Source: Didymella arachidicola
Lineage: Eukaryota > Ascomycota > Dothideomycetes > Pleosporales > Didymellaceae
DNA length: 64,000 nucleotides
Direction: 5' to 3'
Assembly (NCBI GenBank): GCA_016630955.3
Contig: CM049985.1
Coordinates: forward strand, 744,001-808,000
The notes below the pieces were generated by a model that was not told the origin of the DNA, did not search any database, and saw only the letters and a program-made list of their open reading frames with translations. Positions 8,880-19,435 of the stretch are shown in pieces. Both the position numbers and the translations under genes were made by a program. Within the stretch, counting starts at the first letter, position 1. The number at the start of each line of letters is the position of its first letter.

Positions 8880-10772
8880 CTACCACAGTTTTTTTGGAGG
8901 ACGCGTGGTGCGGCCAGTAGACGTTGTTGTGGGTGAAGGTGGTAAGGGCGCCTTATGGGCAGCCACCTGCCTTCGCACAGCACCACCACCACGATTCTTT
9001 GTTACTTTTGACTGAGATCTCTGTGAGGCCTTACTCTTAGCCTGTTTAGGCAATTGGGTACTTTTTTCTGCGTTGCTCTTGCGCTGAGCCTCTTCTTTAC
9101 AAGCCTCAATTTGAGCGCGCTTTGCAGCCTGTGCCTTAGCTGTCAATACCTTCTTCTTCTCTCGCTCAACACGCTTATCTTCCTTCTCCTTCGCTTGAAT
9201 AAGCTTCTTCTGGTGTTGAAGCTCCTTCTTAGTAGCTTTTGCTGCCTCCGCAGCGCGCTCTAGGTCCTCTTTTGCCTGGAGTTCTTGCTTCGCGCGCTCA
9301 ATGCGTGAAGGACTCCACAAGACTGCACCACCACTGTCATTACCGTCAATAGGTTGCAAAGGTAGTACCCTCCGCTTTCTCTTCTTATTCTTATTAGCCT
9401 TTAGAGCCTCTTCTAGGCCTTCAATCCGAGCTTCTTGGACTTCTAATCGCACGTGGAGTTGGTGAAGGGCTTGATCAACTGCCTCATCAGCACTGGACCT
9501 ATCCTCTTCTCTTGCACGCTTAAGTAGCCGCTGCGTCTTGCGCCAACTAGGTGAACCTGGTGCAGGCTGAGGCCCTGTAGGCTCTGAGGTCGTGCTAGGC
9601 GTCCTTGGTGTTGGTATTCTGAACTTCTTGAGCACGACGTCGGCATCTGGTGGGTGGATTCCAGTACACTTAAAGGCCTGTACAACGAGGTCTTTGGTGA
9701 AGGTCTTCTTCCAAGCTGCCCAAAAGAGCGGGAAGAAGTCAGCTTGACCTACAGGCACCCACCCCTCTGTGGTATGGCCGCGGTGAAGGAGTTCCATGGA
9801 GTAGCTCTGTGCCAACGGCCCAAAGCACGCTACATCAAGCGGCTGAAGCGCGTGGGTTGCGTGCGGAGGGAATATAAGTAGGAGAATCTTGTTAGCATGA
9901 GCGTATTCGATGAAGGCCTGGGTAACGTGACTGCCGTGGCCATCAAGGATCAAGAGCCTGTACTTCCCTCGCGCTCTTACTCTTGTATAGCGATCAAACA
10001 CCTGCTTCAGCCAGGCAACACCAAGAGCATCATTTATCCAGCCATTTACTGAGGTACCAAAGTGTATATCGTGTTTCCCTGCGTCGACGCGCTGCACCCA
10101 GCTCTCTTGGAGCTGGAGAGACGATGAAGGATAGATGACTGCGGGCGGCAACGCATAACCATCAGCTCCTACTGCTCCTACTACTGTCACCCACTTCCTG
10201 TTGCCATCATGAGATGCTAGCTTGTATTTCCGGCGCCCAAAGAGTCGCTTATCGAAGATTCTGACGCCCTTTGACATCACTCCAATCATGAATCCCTTCT
10301 CATCCATATTGTACGTGTTTTCAGGCTCTATTGAATGCTGCTTGATTGTACTGTGCAGCAGGTCAAAATAAGAGCTAAAGGATTCATATGAAGCAGCATC
10401 GTGACGTGATTTTTCCATAGGCGTGGTCCAGGCTGTGAGAAGGTCGTCGGGGTAGCGATGAAGGAAGCGCGATACCCATCGATCGGAGGGCTCCCATTGA
10501 CACAGCGACTTCACGATTCTCCGCAGGATCTTTCTTGTAGGCATAAGGTGTCTCTCGGTAAGTGATTTGACGTATTGTACAACCTCTATTTCATCGCGTG
10601 GGTGGAGAACTAGCTGGTGTTTTGATTTGACCTCATTTGACGCGCATACACCTTGGTGCCTTCGGCTCAACGTAGTGCGACAACAACCGTGTTTCTGGGC
10701 AAGATCTTTATACGTAAAATGTTCTCCATACTTCAAAGTAGCTAGCTCTGCGAGGGCTTCTTTTAACGGCAT
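8880..10772 (-). CDS. DDE transposase, pogo/Fot1 type
   Basis: The 630-aa protein catalyses cut-and-paste transposition of its own element. The N-terminal ~120 residues form a helix-turn-helix/CENP-B-like DNA-binding region (YKDLAQKHGCCRTTLSRR, then WVSRFLHRYPD). The DDE catalytic core follows: first Asp in YNMDEKGFMIG, second in LLILDGHGSHV, third in HALQPLDVACFGPL. The last ~180 residues are Lys/Glu/Ala-rich and predicted coiled coil, ending in a basic tail. The gene starts at ATG 10772, just inside the right terminal repeat, and stops at 8880. No stop, frameshift or intron is visible, so it may be active. The family assignment is clear from the catalytic motifs and the TA target site. Confidence 0.93.
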   Translation of the reverse strand: MPLKEALAELATLKYGEHFTYKDLAQKHGCCRTTLSRRHQGVCASNEVKSKHQLVLHPRDEIEVVQYVKSLTERHLMPTRKILRRIVKSLCQWEPSDRWVSRFLHRYPDDLLTAWTTPMEKSRHDAASYESFSSYFDLLHSTIKQHSIEPENTYNMDEKGFMIGVMSKGVRIFDKRLFGRRKYKLASHDGNRKWVTVVGAVGADGYALPPAVIYPSSSLQLQESWVQRVDAGKHDIHFGTSVNGWINDALGVAWLKQVFDRYTRVRARGKYRLLILDGHGSHVTQAFIEYAHANKILLLIFPPHATHALQPLDVACFGPLAQSYSMELLHRGHTTEGWVPVGQADFFPLFWAAWKKTFTKDLVVQAFKCTGIHPPDADVVLKKFRIPTPRTPSTTSEPTGPQPAPGSPSWRKTQRLLKRAREEDRSSADEAVDQALHQLHVRLEVQEARIEGLEEALKANKNKKRKRRVLPLQPIDGNDSGGAVLWSPSRIERAKQELQAKEDLERAAEAAKATKKELQHQKKLIQAKEKEDKRVEREKKKVLTAKAQAAKRAQIEACKEEAQRKSNAEKSTQLPKQAKSKASQRSQSKVTKNRGGGAVRRQVAAHKAPLPPSPTTTSTGRTTRPPKKLW

Positions 10773-10813
10773 CGTGGGGTTGAGTTATGGGGGGGTGCGC
10801 AGTATAGGTCAAT

Positions 10814-10863
10814 GTTGGTGGGGTGTGCATCACGCGCCGCGTGCATCACGAGGCCGAACACGC
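10814..10863 (-). repeat. Right terminal inverted repeat of pogo-type element
   Basis: It is the inverted partner of 8729-8778, with the same paired CGTGATGCAC subrepeats read on the minus strand, and is followed by TA at 10864-10865. Confidence 0.9.
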
Positions 10864-10865
10864 TA

Positions 10866-11429
10866 TCACGGGTAAATATTTTCGTGGCGCTCGGTTCATG
10901 ACATACTCTGAATCCTGGCATCTCAGCAGCTACACAGTGAATTAGCGGCGATAAGCCATTGGGCGTGTCTTTGAGTTTTCTACGATGAGCGCATTTTTGG
11001 GCGCTTAGTGAGTTCGACTTACGCAAGTATCTGTACAGAGTCGCTGTTCTTAGTTACCACGCATGTGTAACAAAGTAACAACTCGGCTATTGGCAAACCC
11101 CAGATTCCCCCCGGACTCGTATTTGCAATATTGGGTGCATCCATGCATGGAGAATTGATGATTGGTGGGATCGAAATACCCCACAACGCTACACCCTATA
11201 GCACTGCCATTTATATTGTTTCCTCTTACGCGTCCGTTTCCAGGGTCATGCGTCCATGACAGCTCAACCGAACTCAGATTCAGGAGTGACGGTGAACAAC
11301 GCAATGTTCATTAATTGGAGGGAGTGGGAGGCCCGCCTCATCTGCGCAATGGAGAATCTGATCCCAGATAAATTGCGACGACGCGTACAGGGCTGCATAG
11401 GCGAATGGAACTGCTTCCCTATCCAAGCC
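10866..11429. other. Intergenic between pogo element and polygalacturonase
   Basis: No gene is recognised. The right part should be the polygalacturonase promoter. Small overlapping open frames on both strands have no recognisable domains. Confidence 0.5.
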
Positions 11430-11437
11430 TATATAAT
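11430..11437 (+). promoter_or_regulatory. TATA box of the polygalacturonase gene
   Basis: TATATAAT lies 78 nt before the ATG at 11515, a plausible core promoter spacing for a fungal gene. It supports 11515 over an in-frame Met further upstream at 11440, which would precede the signal peptide. Confidence 0.6.
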
Positions 11438-11514
11438 GATTGTTAGAGACCAAGCATTTGGGCCAAGCAGCCAAGCCTCTTCATACGATCACCAAGCTTT
11501 CATTGTCAAACAAA

Positions 11515-12869
11515 ATGCATATCTGGTCTGTTATTGCGTTGACCGCATCGCTCGCCGTGCCTGCGATCGCAGCACCGGCTGCTCCAGCCATCACCCCCGC
11601 CCCTGAAGCGGCTGTTGTTAAGCGAGCCAGCTCTTGCACTTTCTCGGGTTCTGCAGGTGCCGCATCTGCCTCTAAGTCACAGACTGCCTGCGCCACTATT
11701 GTTTTGAACAATGTGGCTGTTCCTTCTGGCACCACCTTCGATCTCTCAAAGCTTGCCGACGGCACCACTGTGATCTTCCAAGGCACCACGACATGGGGTT
11801 ACAAAGAGTGGGCTGGTCCTCTCTTGAACATTGGCGGCAACAAGATCACCGTCAAGGCTGCGTCCGGCGCGATCCTCGACCCTGACGGTGCTCGTTGGTG
11901 GGACGGCAAGGGCGGCAATGGTGGCAAGACAAAGCCCAAGGTGTGTGATGTTCCTCGCTGTTATGCACCGATCAATGCTAATGGTTGCAGTTTCTCGCTC
12001 TCCACAGCCTGACAAGTTCGAGCGTCACTGGTATCTCTATCAAGAATACCCCGGTTCAGGCTGTCAGCATCGCCAGCTCCGATGGGCTGACTATCACTGA
12101 TATGACTATTGACTCCTCCGATGGCGACAGCGGCAGCCTTGGACACAACACTGACGGTTTTGACATTGGAACTAGCAACAACGTCATCATAGTAAGGTTC
12201 TGGTACCATATTAAATGACTACTCTAAACGAACTCATCCAGGACGGTGCAAAGGTCTATAACCAAGACGACTGCGTTGCTGTCAACTCGGGAACTGTAAG
12301 CGTATCCAATACCTCACCCGACTAGCTGCTAAGATTGCGCGTAGAGCATTACTTTCCAAAACGGCCTCTGCTCGGGTGGCCACGGTCTGTCGATTGGCTC
12401 TGTTGGTGGTCGCTCTGACAACACTGTCGACACTGTCACATTTTACAACAACGTCGTCCAGAACTCAGTAAATGGTATCCGCGTCAAGGCTTCCGTCGGT
12501 GACACTGGTACGATCAACAAGGTGATATATAACAAGATCACCCTAAAGAACATCTCCAAGTAAGCATTCGTTATTTCGCCCTTTCCGATCTCATTGCTGA
12601 CTGTCATTCCCAGATATGGTGCTCTGATCGAGCAGAACTACGACGGCGGTGACCTAAAGGGCACAGCCGGCACTGACATTCCGATCACCGGTCTTGTTGT
12701 CGAGAATATCACTGGTACCGGTGCTGTCTCCAGCTCGGGCTATGACGTTGTCATCACCTGCGGGAGCAGCTCATCTTGCACAGGCTGGACTTGGTCGAAC
12801 GTTTCTATTACCGGTGGTAAGACCTACGGTAGCTGCACCAACGTTCCTAGCGTTACCAAGTGCTCGTAG
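11515..12869 (+). CDS. Secreted endopolygalacturonase, GH28
   Basis: The enzyme hydrolyses alpha-1,4-galacturonan in plant pectin outside the cell. Five exons fit: 11515-11940, 11991-12191, 12242-12295, 12345-12559 and 12614-12869, giving 383 aa, the usual size for endo-PGs. The N-terminus is a signal peptide ending around AIAA, with a Kex2-like KR at residues 36-37 before the mature ASS start. All GH28 catalytic signatures are present: NTD (Asp197), DD (218-219), GHG (His240) and RVK (Arg273, Lys275), at the spacing known for this family. The RIK motif reads RVK, a conservative change. The gene is flanked by a pogo transposon on the left and a copia element on the right. No break is seen; it should be functional. 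Confidence 0.95.
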
Positions 12870-14197
12870 AGGTTCCAGGCCAACGTCAGGAATGGTGCCA
12901 ATGCACGTTTGATGCGTAATCGTTCAAGAAGATGTTGGGACTGCATATTTCACTTCTTGGCATGTTCATATCTTGGTGAATCGACTTCTAGGCTTCAGGA
13001 ATGGTTACAGATACAGTCAATGATGCTTACACTGTGATGATAATATGATTGACGATAGATTAATGATAGCAGCTCAAGTTTTCTCTGCTTGCGAGGGAGC
13101 GTTGACGCTATACGTCCGTGTATTCTTACCTTAGGCGGTTCGCTCCCGTTTTTCAGCTCTTCGAACGGACGTGCGGGCAGACTTCGGGCGTATTGGGACA
13201 AAGGTTGGACTTCAACTTTCTGGGACAAATATCAAATACACTCATCCCTCTGGCTCTTGTCTCTTCGTGACGTGAGTAGTTGATGGAACTGAGTTCAATT
13301 GTCGAGCATATACCCTCGAGGCCCTCTAGATCTATCTCTGAGACCAGCAATAGAAAAGATGATTGAAGCCCTTTATTTAAGACCATGAACAGGTTCAAGA
13401 ATCTACCATATGTGTTCCGCATATATATCGGTTGCTGTAGTCATGAAGGCAGAATCTGTCAAAGAAAACTTGTGCATCTGCACTCGCTCATCAACAAGCA
13501 TGTTTCCAAAAATCAAGGCTCGCTGCATAAGCTCTTGACCGAATTCAATTACTTTCCCCAGGTCCATGTCCCTGCACAAATCTAGAACATCTGTGACCTA
13601 ATCACACTCAATCAACTGGTCGATTACAGTACGACCAAGGTATGTCAGTCGACCTGGCTCTACAAGACGTTCCGGAATCAGAGAGATCACTTATATTATC
13701 GTTTCATTGCGGCTATCTCAAACAGTCAGGGCCCTGGTACGTATGGATCGAGGCTTCGCCTGCCTTGCTTTACGGTACACCATATGAGTTCGGGCCCCGT
13801 CAACATGGAAGTCTTATTCCATTCTCCGATGTTAGGAATGCGTCAATGACGTTCTAGTTCTTACTGCACATGGCTAGGTCAAATTCATTGATAGTCAAGG
13901 GACGCGTATACTCCGGCGTACTTGGAGGTATGGCCAGGATCTCGACGACAAGATCTTGCGGCACTGCATCTGCGTCGTGATTTTGTACTTGAGCGCTGCG
14001 GCCAATGATCCTGAACTGGTACAATATATTGAGCGTATGCTCGGCGTTGAACAGACAATGAGATCAGCGTTTCATAGAACGAAAGCCAAATATTGAAGGC
14101 ATCGACCATGTTCATAAATTTCTGTTAAAGATCTGACACAGTCCGCTCAATTTTGTGCTCAAGGAGAAGATCTACAGATTTTTCGATGAAACACAAC
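12870..14197. other. Intergenic, 1.3 kb without a recognised gene
   Basis: Only short overlapping open frames occur. None has a signal peptide, domain motif or credible splice pattern that I can identify. The complete copia element inserted at the right end of this stretch. Confidence 0.5.
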
Positions 14198-14202
14198 AAT
14201 AG
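14198..14202 (+). repeat. Target-site duplication AATAG, left
   Basis: AATAG directly precedes the 5' LTR and is repeated at 19558-19562 directly after the 3' LTR. This proves that the element is a complete insertion. Confidence 0.95.
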
Positions 14203-14324
14203 TGTTAGCCAGCATCACGTGCTCTGTTACATAATCATCTGTAGGGTGTATATTCCCTCTTCCCCTCATTAGATAGGAAACAACCTAGTCCCTCTTTTCT
14301 ACGCCTGGCCTCTGCCCGCACACA
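14203..14324 (+). repeat. 5' LTR of copia copy B (122 bp)
   Basis: TGTTAGCC...GCACACA, identical to the LTR at 3528-3649. At 122 bp it is very short for an LTR. It must hold the element's promoter and polyadenylation signals, but I see no clear TATA box beyond the GTATATTCC stretch. Confidence 0.95.
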
Positions 14325-14337
14325 GTTATGAGCCCGG
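14325..14337 (+). promoter_or_regulatory. Primer-binding site complementary to the anticodon arm of initiator tRNA-Met
   Basis: GTTATGAGCCCGG begins at the first base after the 5' LTR. Its reverse complement, CCGGGCTCATAAC, matches the anticodon stem-loop (CAT anticodon) of eukaryotic initiator tRNA-Met rather than its 3' end. Half-tRNA priming of this kind is known for Drosophila copia and yeast Ty5. Confidence 0.75.
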
Positions 14338-14548
14338 TTTGCACCTCTTAGACTGCGCTACTCAGCACTAAAACAGCTCTAGACGTGTAACTGACAACGA
14401 CTACGTTCACTTCTACCTCGTTTTGTCTACTGACAGCTGATCAGCGTCAAAGACCTTTCTAGTCGACAGCCATCAGGTGGTGTCGCTAACGGACCAGAAC
14501 TGCTGCTCTGTACAGAGATCAGTTTGGTGATTAATCACGAAGATCACG

Positions 14549-17500
14549 ATGTCGTACAACGACGCTGGAGTCACACGAGTGACCGTTATACTGGATAAAC
14601 CAGTCGATTGGGAGTCATGGTTCCAGCTACGACGAGAGAAAGCCGTCGTAGATGCTATTTGGAAGTACCATGACATCTCGAAACCACAGAGCGAGCTACC
14701 GAAGCTCGAAGAACCTATCAAACCACTGCCCAGCGATGTCAGAGCTGGAGCGACAGCGATTGCCCAGCTGGACGCAGGCCAGCAGGCAGTGTACAGTGAT
14801 CTCCTCCACGACTGGAGATATGAAAGAGCAGAGTACGCGAAGAAAAAGCAGAAGGAAGGCGAACTTCTTTTGGATATCAGCCGTACGATTGCTGCTCGTC
14901 ACCTTTACCTCATCAACGGAAAAGATGAGGTGTACGATCGACTGATCGCTCTCAAGAAGCAGTTCGCGCCGACAACTGCTACACGAACCAGAGAGCTAAT
15001 CGTCAAGTATCGATCTCTGCAGGAAGGCCCTCAGAGTCGCGATCTCGAGCAGTGGCTCGACGACTGGATTCACATTACGAATCAGTGCAGGGAAGTAGAC
15101 CTTCCTGAAACAACGGGCTGTCGAGCTCAGGAGGATTTCCTGTCAGCTATCAGGACGATCGCGCCAGAATGGGCAGGATCATCGCATCATGATTTAATCA
15201 TGAAAGAGACAGCAGGCAAGACGAATGAAGTTCAACCGGTGGCAGACTACATCGCTCAGTTCAGAATCTATTACCGAAGAATCGGACCTACTGCGGCATC
15301 ACTTGGTACGTTTGCGTCATTAGGTGTATCAGCCAAGTCAGAACAGCATCAGAAGGAGCAGAGATCATCGAGATCAGCTCCATACAAGCCAGAATGTATC
15401 TGCGGGAGCAAGCACTGGTATAGAGAGTGCTGGTACCTGTTTCCAGATCATCCGAAGAGACCCGAGGACTTTCAACCGGCTAAAGCTGTGCAAGACCGAG
15501 TAGCAGCAGCCTTGAAGGATCCAGAGCAAGTTAAGAGAATCAATAAGCTCCTAGCTCGGCACGGCAAGAGAGTAAAAGGCACAGATGAGACGCTCACACT
15601 TGATGGTGGGAAGAGCAGCGCAAGCTTTGTCACCTACAACAGCTTCTCTGTCGCACAGGTACAGCAGAAGGCTTTGCCAGCGATACGTAATCGATGGATA
15701 CTCGACCCAGGCTCGAATATTCACGTATGCAACTCGACGAGATTTGGCTGGCAAGAGACACGGAAGGCAAGACCTCATGAGATGGTCTTAGCAGGAGACT
15801 CAACCTTGGCGATACAGGCCTGGGGAGAGGTGACGTTCAGCGTTAACCGGCCGAACGGTATAGGCAAGATTCAATTGTCTAACGTCGCACTTGTAGAAGG
15901 CTTCCTTACAAACGTTGTAAGCCTCTCACGATGCCGAGAGATAGACGTGCAGTTCGACTCAGGGAGAGATGCAATGTATCAGAAGCATCCATCAAACGTC
16001 ATCTGTTCGCTTAAATACGCAAATGGGCATTGGATTGTCGACGCTGAAGAAAATGATCGCCTAGCTCTGAGCAGCTTCGCGGCGACAGTACGGCGAGCGT
16101 ACAAGCCATCGCGAGAAGATCGACGTCCAATTCACACATCCCATGTCGAAGCTCATGAGATGTTTGCACACGCTGGCAAGGACGTGATTGACCATCTGAG
16201 TAGGAATGTACAGGGTATAACTCTTGACAAAGACGCCAGAGCTCCAAGGATGCACGAGTGTGAGACCTGTATACAATCAAAATCGGCAGCTCAGGTCAGC
16301 AGACGCGCGTCAGATGATCATGCGACAAGGCCTTTCTATCGAATAGTCGTTGATCTTGTACAGCTCATACCGACTGGAGAAACATGCTACAATGGAGATC
16401 GCTACCTGCTGCATGCAGTATGCGAGTACTCAAAGTGGCACGAAGCAGTGACTCTTGCGAACAAGTCACTACCAGTAGTGATAGCAGCTCTCAAGGCGCT
16501 GCTACACAAGATTGAGCGACAATACGGGTACACATTCATTGTGCTCAAAGTCGATGGGGATCGTGGCTATGGCCTCGAACTCTACAGAATCGCGAGGCAA
16601 GCAGGCCTCAAGATTGAGCTGCGTGCTCCTGACACGCCTGAGCAGCTTGGAGCTGCAGAACAAGCCGGAAACATCATCATTACGAAAGCAAGATCGCTCC
16701 GCATTAAGGCAGGTCTACCGAAGTCTCTATCAAATGAGCTAGCGATCACGGCGACAAAGATCACGAATGTAACGCCTACGAGATCTATTGATTGGAAGAC
16801 GCCGTACGAACTCGTTCACGGCAAGCAGCCTTCAGTCGCGCACTTCTCCCAGATTGGGTGCAAAGCGTACACGCTTAACAAAAAGCTGAAGAAGGCAGAT
16901 AAGCTAGAGTCTCGTACATTCGTTGGATACCTTGTAGGGTATGACTCATCAAACATCTTTCGCATCTGGCTGCCGAAAAAGAACCAGGTGATACGTGTGA
17001 GAGATGTGATATTCCAGAGAAGCAGCCTCTACAACGACCATGAGAAGGCTGAGAAAGAAGATATTATGCAAGAAGAGATTGAGATCCTCAATATACTGCA
17101 TACAGCGGAGGCAGAGGCAGATCAGGAAGTAGTAACTGAGCTACAACAACGTCAGCAGCTTTCTAAGGATCAGAGCTTTCTGCCCACACCAGAACCGTCA
17201 GATCGCGGTACTGTACCACCTCAGGAGTGGACAGGCAATGACAGAGATCTAGACCGAGCTTCCGAGCCGGCAGAACAGATCAGTGTGGAAGATCAGCAAG
17301 GCGCTGAAGATCAAGACACTGGGGAACAGATTCAAGATCAACTGCTTGATGAGCCGCAGACGCATCACGAAGATGATAGATCTACAGCCAAAAGCAGCGG
17401 AGACGGACCACTACGGCCAGCTGTGACGAGCAAGCGAGACCGTCCACGAAAGCAGCCATCAACATGGGCAAAAGGATGGAGCAATACCGAGGACTACGTA

Positions 17501-19339
17501 CCAGATCGTCGACAGAACAACGCTCCAAAGATGGCAGACCCATCAATCGTGAGCAGCAACATCATTACGGGTAAAAGAACCAGGAAGCCACCAGATCATG
17601 CTCTAGCTACGTACTATAGAGCATTTGCAGTAGCAATGAACCCGACAGCCCCATCAAAGCTCACAGGAGAAATGCCAAAGCTACGATTACATCGCGACCA
17701 ATTGCCGGATCCACCAAAGCGATGGAAGGATCTGAACAATCATCCATTTGGCGCTGAGTTTGCACAGGCAGCACGAGCTGAGCTTGATAGCTGCTGGGCA
17801 AAAGACTGCTTCAATCAGACAGAGGCAACTGCAGCGACAGCAGATGCTGAGGTTCTACCCTTGATGTGGGTATTCACGTACAAATTTGACGAAGATGGAT
17901 ACCTATACAAGTTCAAAGCGCGTATATGCGTACGAGGAGACATGCAAGAGGCTTGGGGAGACACCTACGCGGCAACGCTAGCAATTAAAGTCTTTCGAGC
18001 CCTCATCGCGTTAGCAGCAGCATTCGACCTACAGATGTTTCAGTTTGACGCCATGAATGCTTTTCTCAACGCGAGATTGCCACGCAAAATGTACTGCCGT
18101 ACGCCAGAAGGATTTACAGACGAGCTTGGAGAGCTACTTGAACTACAGCGCGCTCTCTATGGCCTCAAAGAAGCTCCATTGCTCTGGTACCAGGAGCTAT
18201 CATCGACCTTGAAGAAGCTTAGCCTAGAGCCAGTGCCAGGAGTGCCATGCTTATACACGAATGATCACTTGATCGTATTTTTCTACGTGGACGATATTGT
18301 CGTTCTTGTTCACCCGCTCAACAGGGGCTATTACCAGACGTTCAAGCAGCAGCTGCTTACAACGTACGAGATCCGTGAATTAGGCGAGCTGAAGTGGTTC
18401 CTTGGTATCCGCGTAATCCGCGAGGAGCTCAGTCGCTCTATCTACCTGACTCAAGACTCATTCATCAATAAGATTGCAGCAAAGTTTGACCTGAAGTCAA
18501 GCGTAAGATGTCCAGATGTTCCCCTAAGGGACAATGCCCTTTTGCCATCAACAGAGGAACCAAGTGCTGCGCGAACTCAAAGGTACCAGCGGCTAGTCGG
18601 CTCACTGGCTTACATTTCGACTTCGACACGACCAGACGTCGCGAGAGCACACTCAGTACTTGCACGTCATCTGCAGAATCCCGGGCAGAAGCATATGTAC
18701 GCAGCTTGCCATGTATGGAGGTACCTGATAGGCACGAAACACTTGGCTATTCGAGCGTCCGCAGATAAGCAGCAAGGCATAACGAGCATCACAATGCTAT
18801 CCCAGCAAGAGCACGAGCATGAGCCTCTCTTCTATGGTGCATCAGATGCTGCTTTTGCCGACGAGCCAGAGACGCGACGCAGCTCTCAAGGCTATATCTT
18901 CAAGCTGTATGGACTGCCTGTTGATTGGAAGGCGACAGTCCAACGATCAGTCACGAAATCGACTACAGAGGCCGAGCTACTCTCTCTATCAACAGCCGGA
19001 TCAGAGATGGAGTGGTGGCAGCGCTTCTTTAAAGCGATCCAGTTTGACCCAGAGTTGACACCAGCACTGTGGTGTGATAACCAGCAAACTGTCTTAATCG
19101 CAACAAAGACAGCTGACAAGCTTCAGACGAAGCTGAAGCATGTAGACGTACACCATCAATGGGTACGCCAGGAGGTAGCAGAGGGCAGACTGCAGGTAGA
19201 TTGGAAGGCTACTGCAGAGATGCCAGCTGATGGCCTTACGAAGATCCTTAGTCGTCAGAGACACGCCAACTTTGTACGCCAGCTAGGACTAAGCGATCTA
19301 TCATCCAAACTGCGAGACAGATCAGATTCAGGTCTGTAA
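14549..19339 (+). CDS. Copia Gag-Pol polyprotein, 1,596 aa
   Basis: A single frame encodes the complete polyprotein. Approximate residue positions: Gag-like region 1-270; zinc knuckle CICGSKHWYREC near 283, with unusual spacing C-x-C-x3-H-x4-C; aspartic protease with ILDPGSNIHVC near 382; integrase with HHCC (about 530-575) and catalytic D/D/E near 599, 667 and 698; an acidic, Gln-rich linker; reverse transcriptase with FYVDDIV near 1246; RNase H with the DEDD residues around 1430-1475 and the terminal ADGLTKIL box. The start at 14549 follows the 5' LTR by 224 nt. Gag and Pol share one frame, as in Drosophila copia. Intact and probably functional. Confidence 0.96.
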   Translation: MSYNDAGVTRVTVILDKPVDWESWFQLRREKAVVDAIWKYHDISKPQSELPKLEEPIKPLPSDVRAGATAIAQLDAGQQAVYSDLLHDWRYERAEYAKKKQKEGELLLDISRTIAARHLYLINGKDEVYDRLIALKKQFAPTTATRTRELIVKYRSLQEGPQSRDLEQWLDDWIHITNQCREVDLPETTGCRAQEDFLSAIRTIAPEWAGSSHHDLIMKETAGKTNEVQPVADYIAQFRIYYRRIGPTAASLGTFASLGVSAKSEQHQKEQRSSRSAPYKPECICGSKHWYRECWYLFPDHPKRPEDFQPAKAVQDRVAAALKDPEQVKRINKLLARHGKRVKGTDETLTLDGGKSSASFVTYNSFSVAQVQQKALPAIRNRWILDPGSNIHVCNSTRFGWQETRKARPHEMVLAGDSTLAIQAWGEVTFSVNRPNGIGKIQLSNVALVEGFLTNVVSLSRCREIDVQFDSGRDAMYQKHPSNVICSLKYANGHWIVDAEENDRLALSSFAATVRRAYKPSREDRRPIHTSHVEAHEMFAHAGKDVIDHLSRNVQGITLDKDARAPRMHECETCIQSKSAAQVSRRASDDHATRPFYRIVVDLVQLIPTGETCYNGDRYLLHAVCEYSKWHEAVTLANKSLPVVIAALKALLHKIERQYGYTFIVLKVDGDRGYGLELYRIARQAGLKIELRAPDTPEQLGAAEQAGNIIITKARSLRIKAGLPKSLSNELAITATKITNVTPTRSIDWKTPYELVHGKQPSVAHFSQIGCKAYTLNKKLKKADKLESRTFVGYLVGYDSSNIFRIWLPKKNQVIRVRDVIFQRSSLYNDHEKAEKEDIMQEEIEILNILHTAEAEADQEVVTELQQRQQLSKDQSFLPTPEPSDRGTVPPQEWTGNDRDLDRASEPAEQISVEDQQGAEDQDTGEQIQDQLLDEPQTHHEDDRSTAKSSGDGPLRPAVTSKRDRPRKQPSTWAKGWSNTEDYVPDRRQNNAPKMADPSIVSSNIITGKRTRKPPDHALATYYRAFAVAMNPTAPSKLTGEMPKLRLHRDQLPDPPKRWKDLNNHPFGAEFAQAARAELDSCWAKDCFNQTEATAATADAEVLPLMWVFTYKFDEDGYLYKFKARICVRGDMQEAWGDTYAATLAIKVFRALIALAAAFDLQMFQFDAMNAFLNARLPRKMYCRTPEGFTDELGELLELQRALYGLKEAPLLWYQELSSTLKKLSLEPVPGVPCLYTNDHLIVFFYVDDIVVLVHPLNRGYYQTFKQQLLTTYEIRELGELKWFLGIRVIREELSRSIYLTQDSFINKIAAKFDLKSSVRCPDVPLRDNALLPSTEEPSAARTQRYQRLVGSLAYISTSTRPDVARAHSVLARHLQNPGQKHMYAACHVWRYLIGTKHLAIRASADKQQGITSITMLSQQEHEHEPLFYGASDAAFADEPETRRSSQGYIFKLYGLPVDWKATVQRSVTKSTTEAELLSLSTAGSEMEWWQRFFKAIQFDPELTPALWCDNQQTVLIATKTADKLQTKLKHVDVHHQWVRQEVAEGRLQVDWKATAEMPADGLTKILSRQRHANFVRQLGLSDLSSKLRDRSDSGL

Positions 19340-19423
19340 ACAGAGGGTCCTACAGAGTAAGACGTCTAGCTTTGGAGACGCAAGACGCTCATTTACAGCT
19401 TTCGTTTCTTGCTATTCACTCAA

Positions 19424-19435
19424 GCTGGGGGGGTG
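19424..19435 (+). promoter_or_regulatory. Polypurine tract before the 3' LTR
   Basis: A run of seven G within GCTGGGGGGGTG lies immediately upstream of the 3' LTR, where plus-strand DNA synthesis is primed. The same tract precedes the LTR at 3528. Confidence 0.7.

Larger units (their letters stand above)
8729..10863 (-). mobile_element. Pogo/Fot1-type Tc1-mariner transposon, apparently complete
   Basis: A 2,135-bp element is bounded by about 50-bp terminal inverted repeats (8729-8778 and 10814-10863, three mismatches) and flanked by TA at 8727-8728 and 10864-10865, the target duplication of this superfamily. Each terminus contains two direct copies of CGTGATGCAC, likely transposase binding sites. 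A single uninterrupted transposase gene fills the interior on the minus strand. Near-identity of the termini and the intact frame suggest recent activity. Confidence 0.93.
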
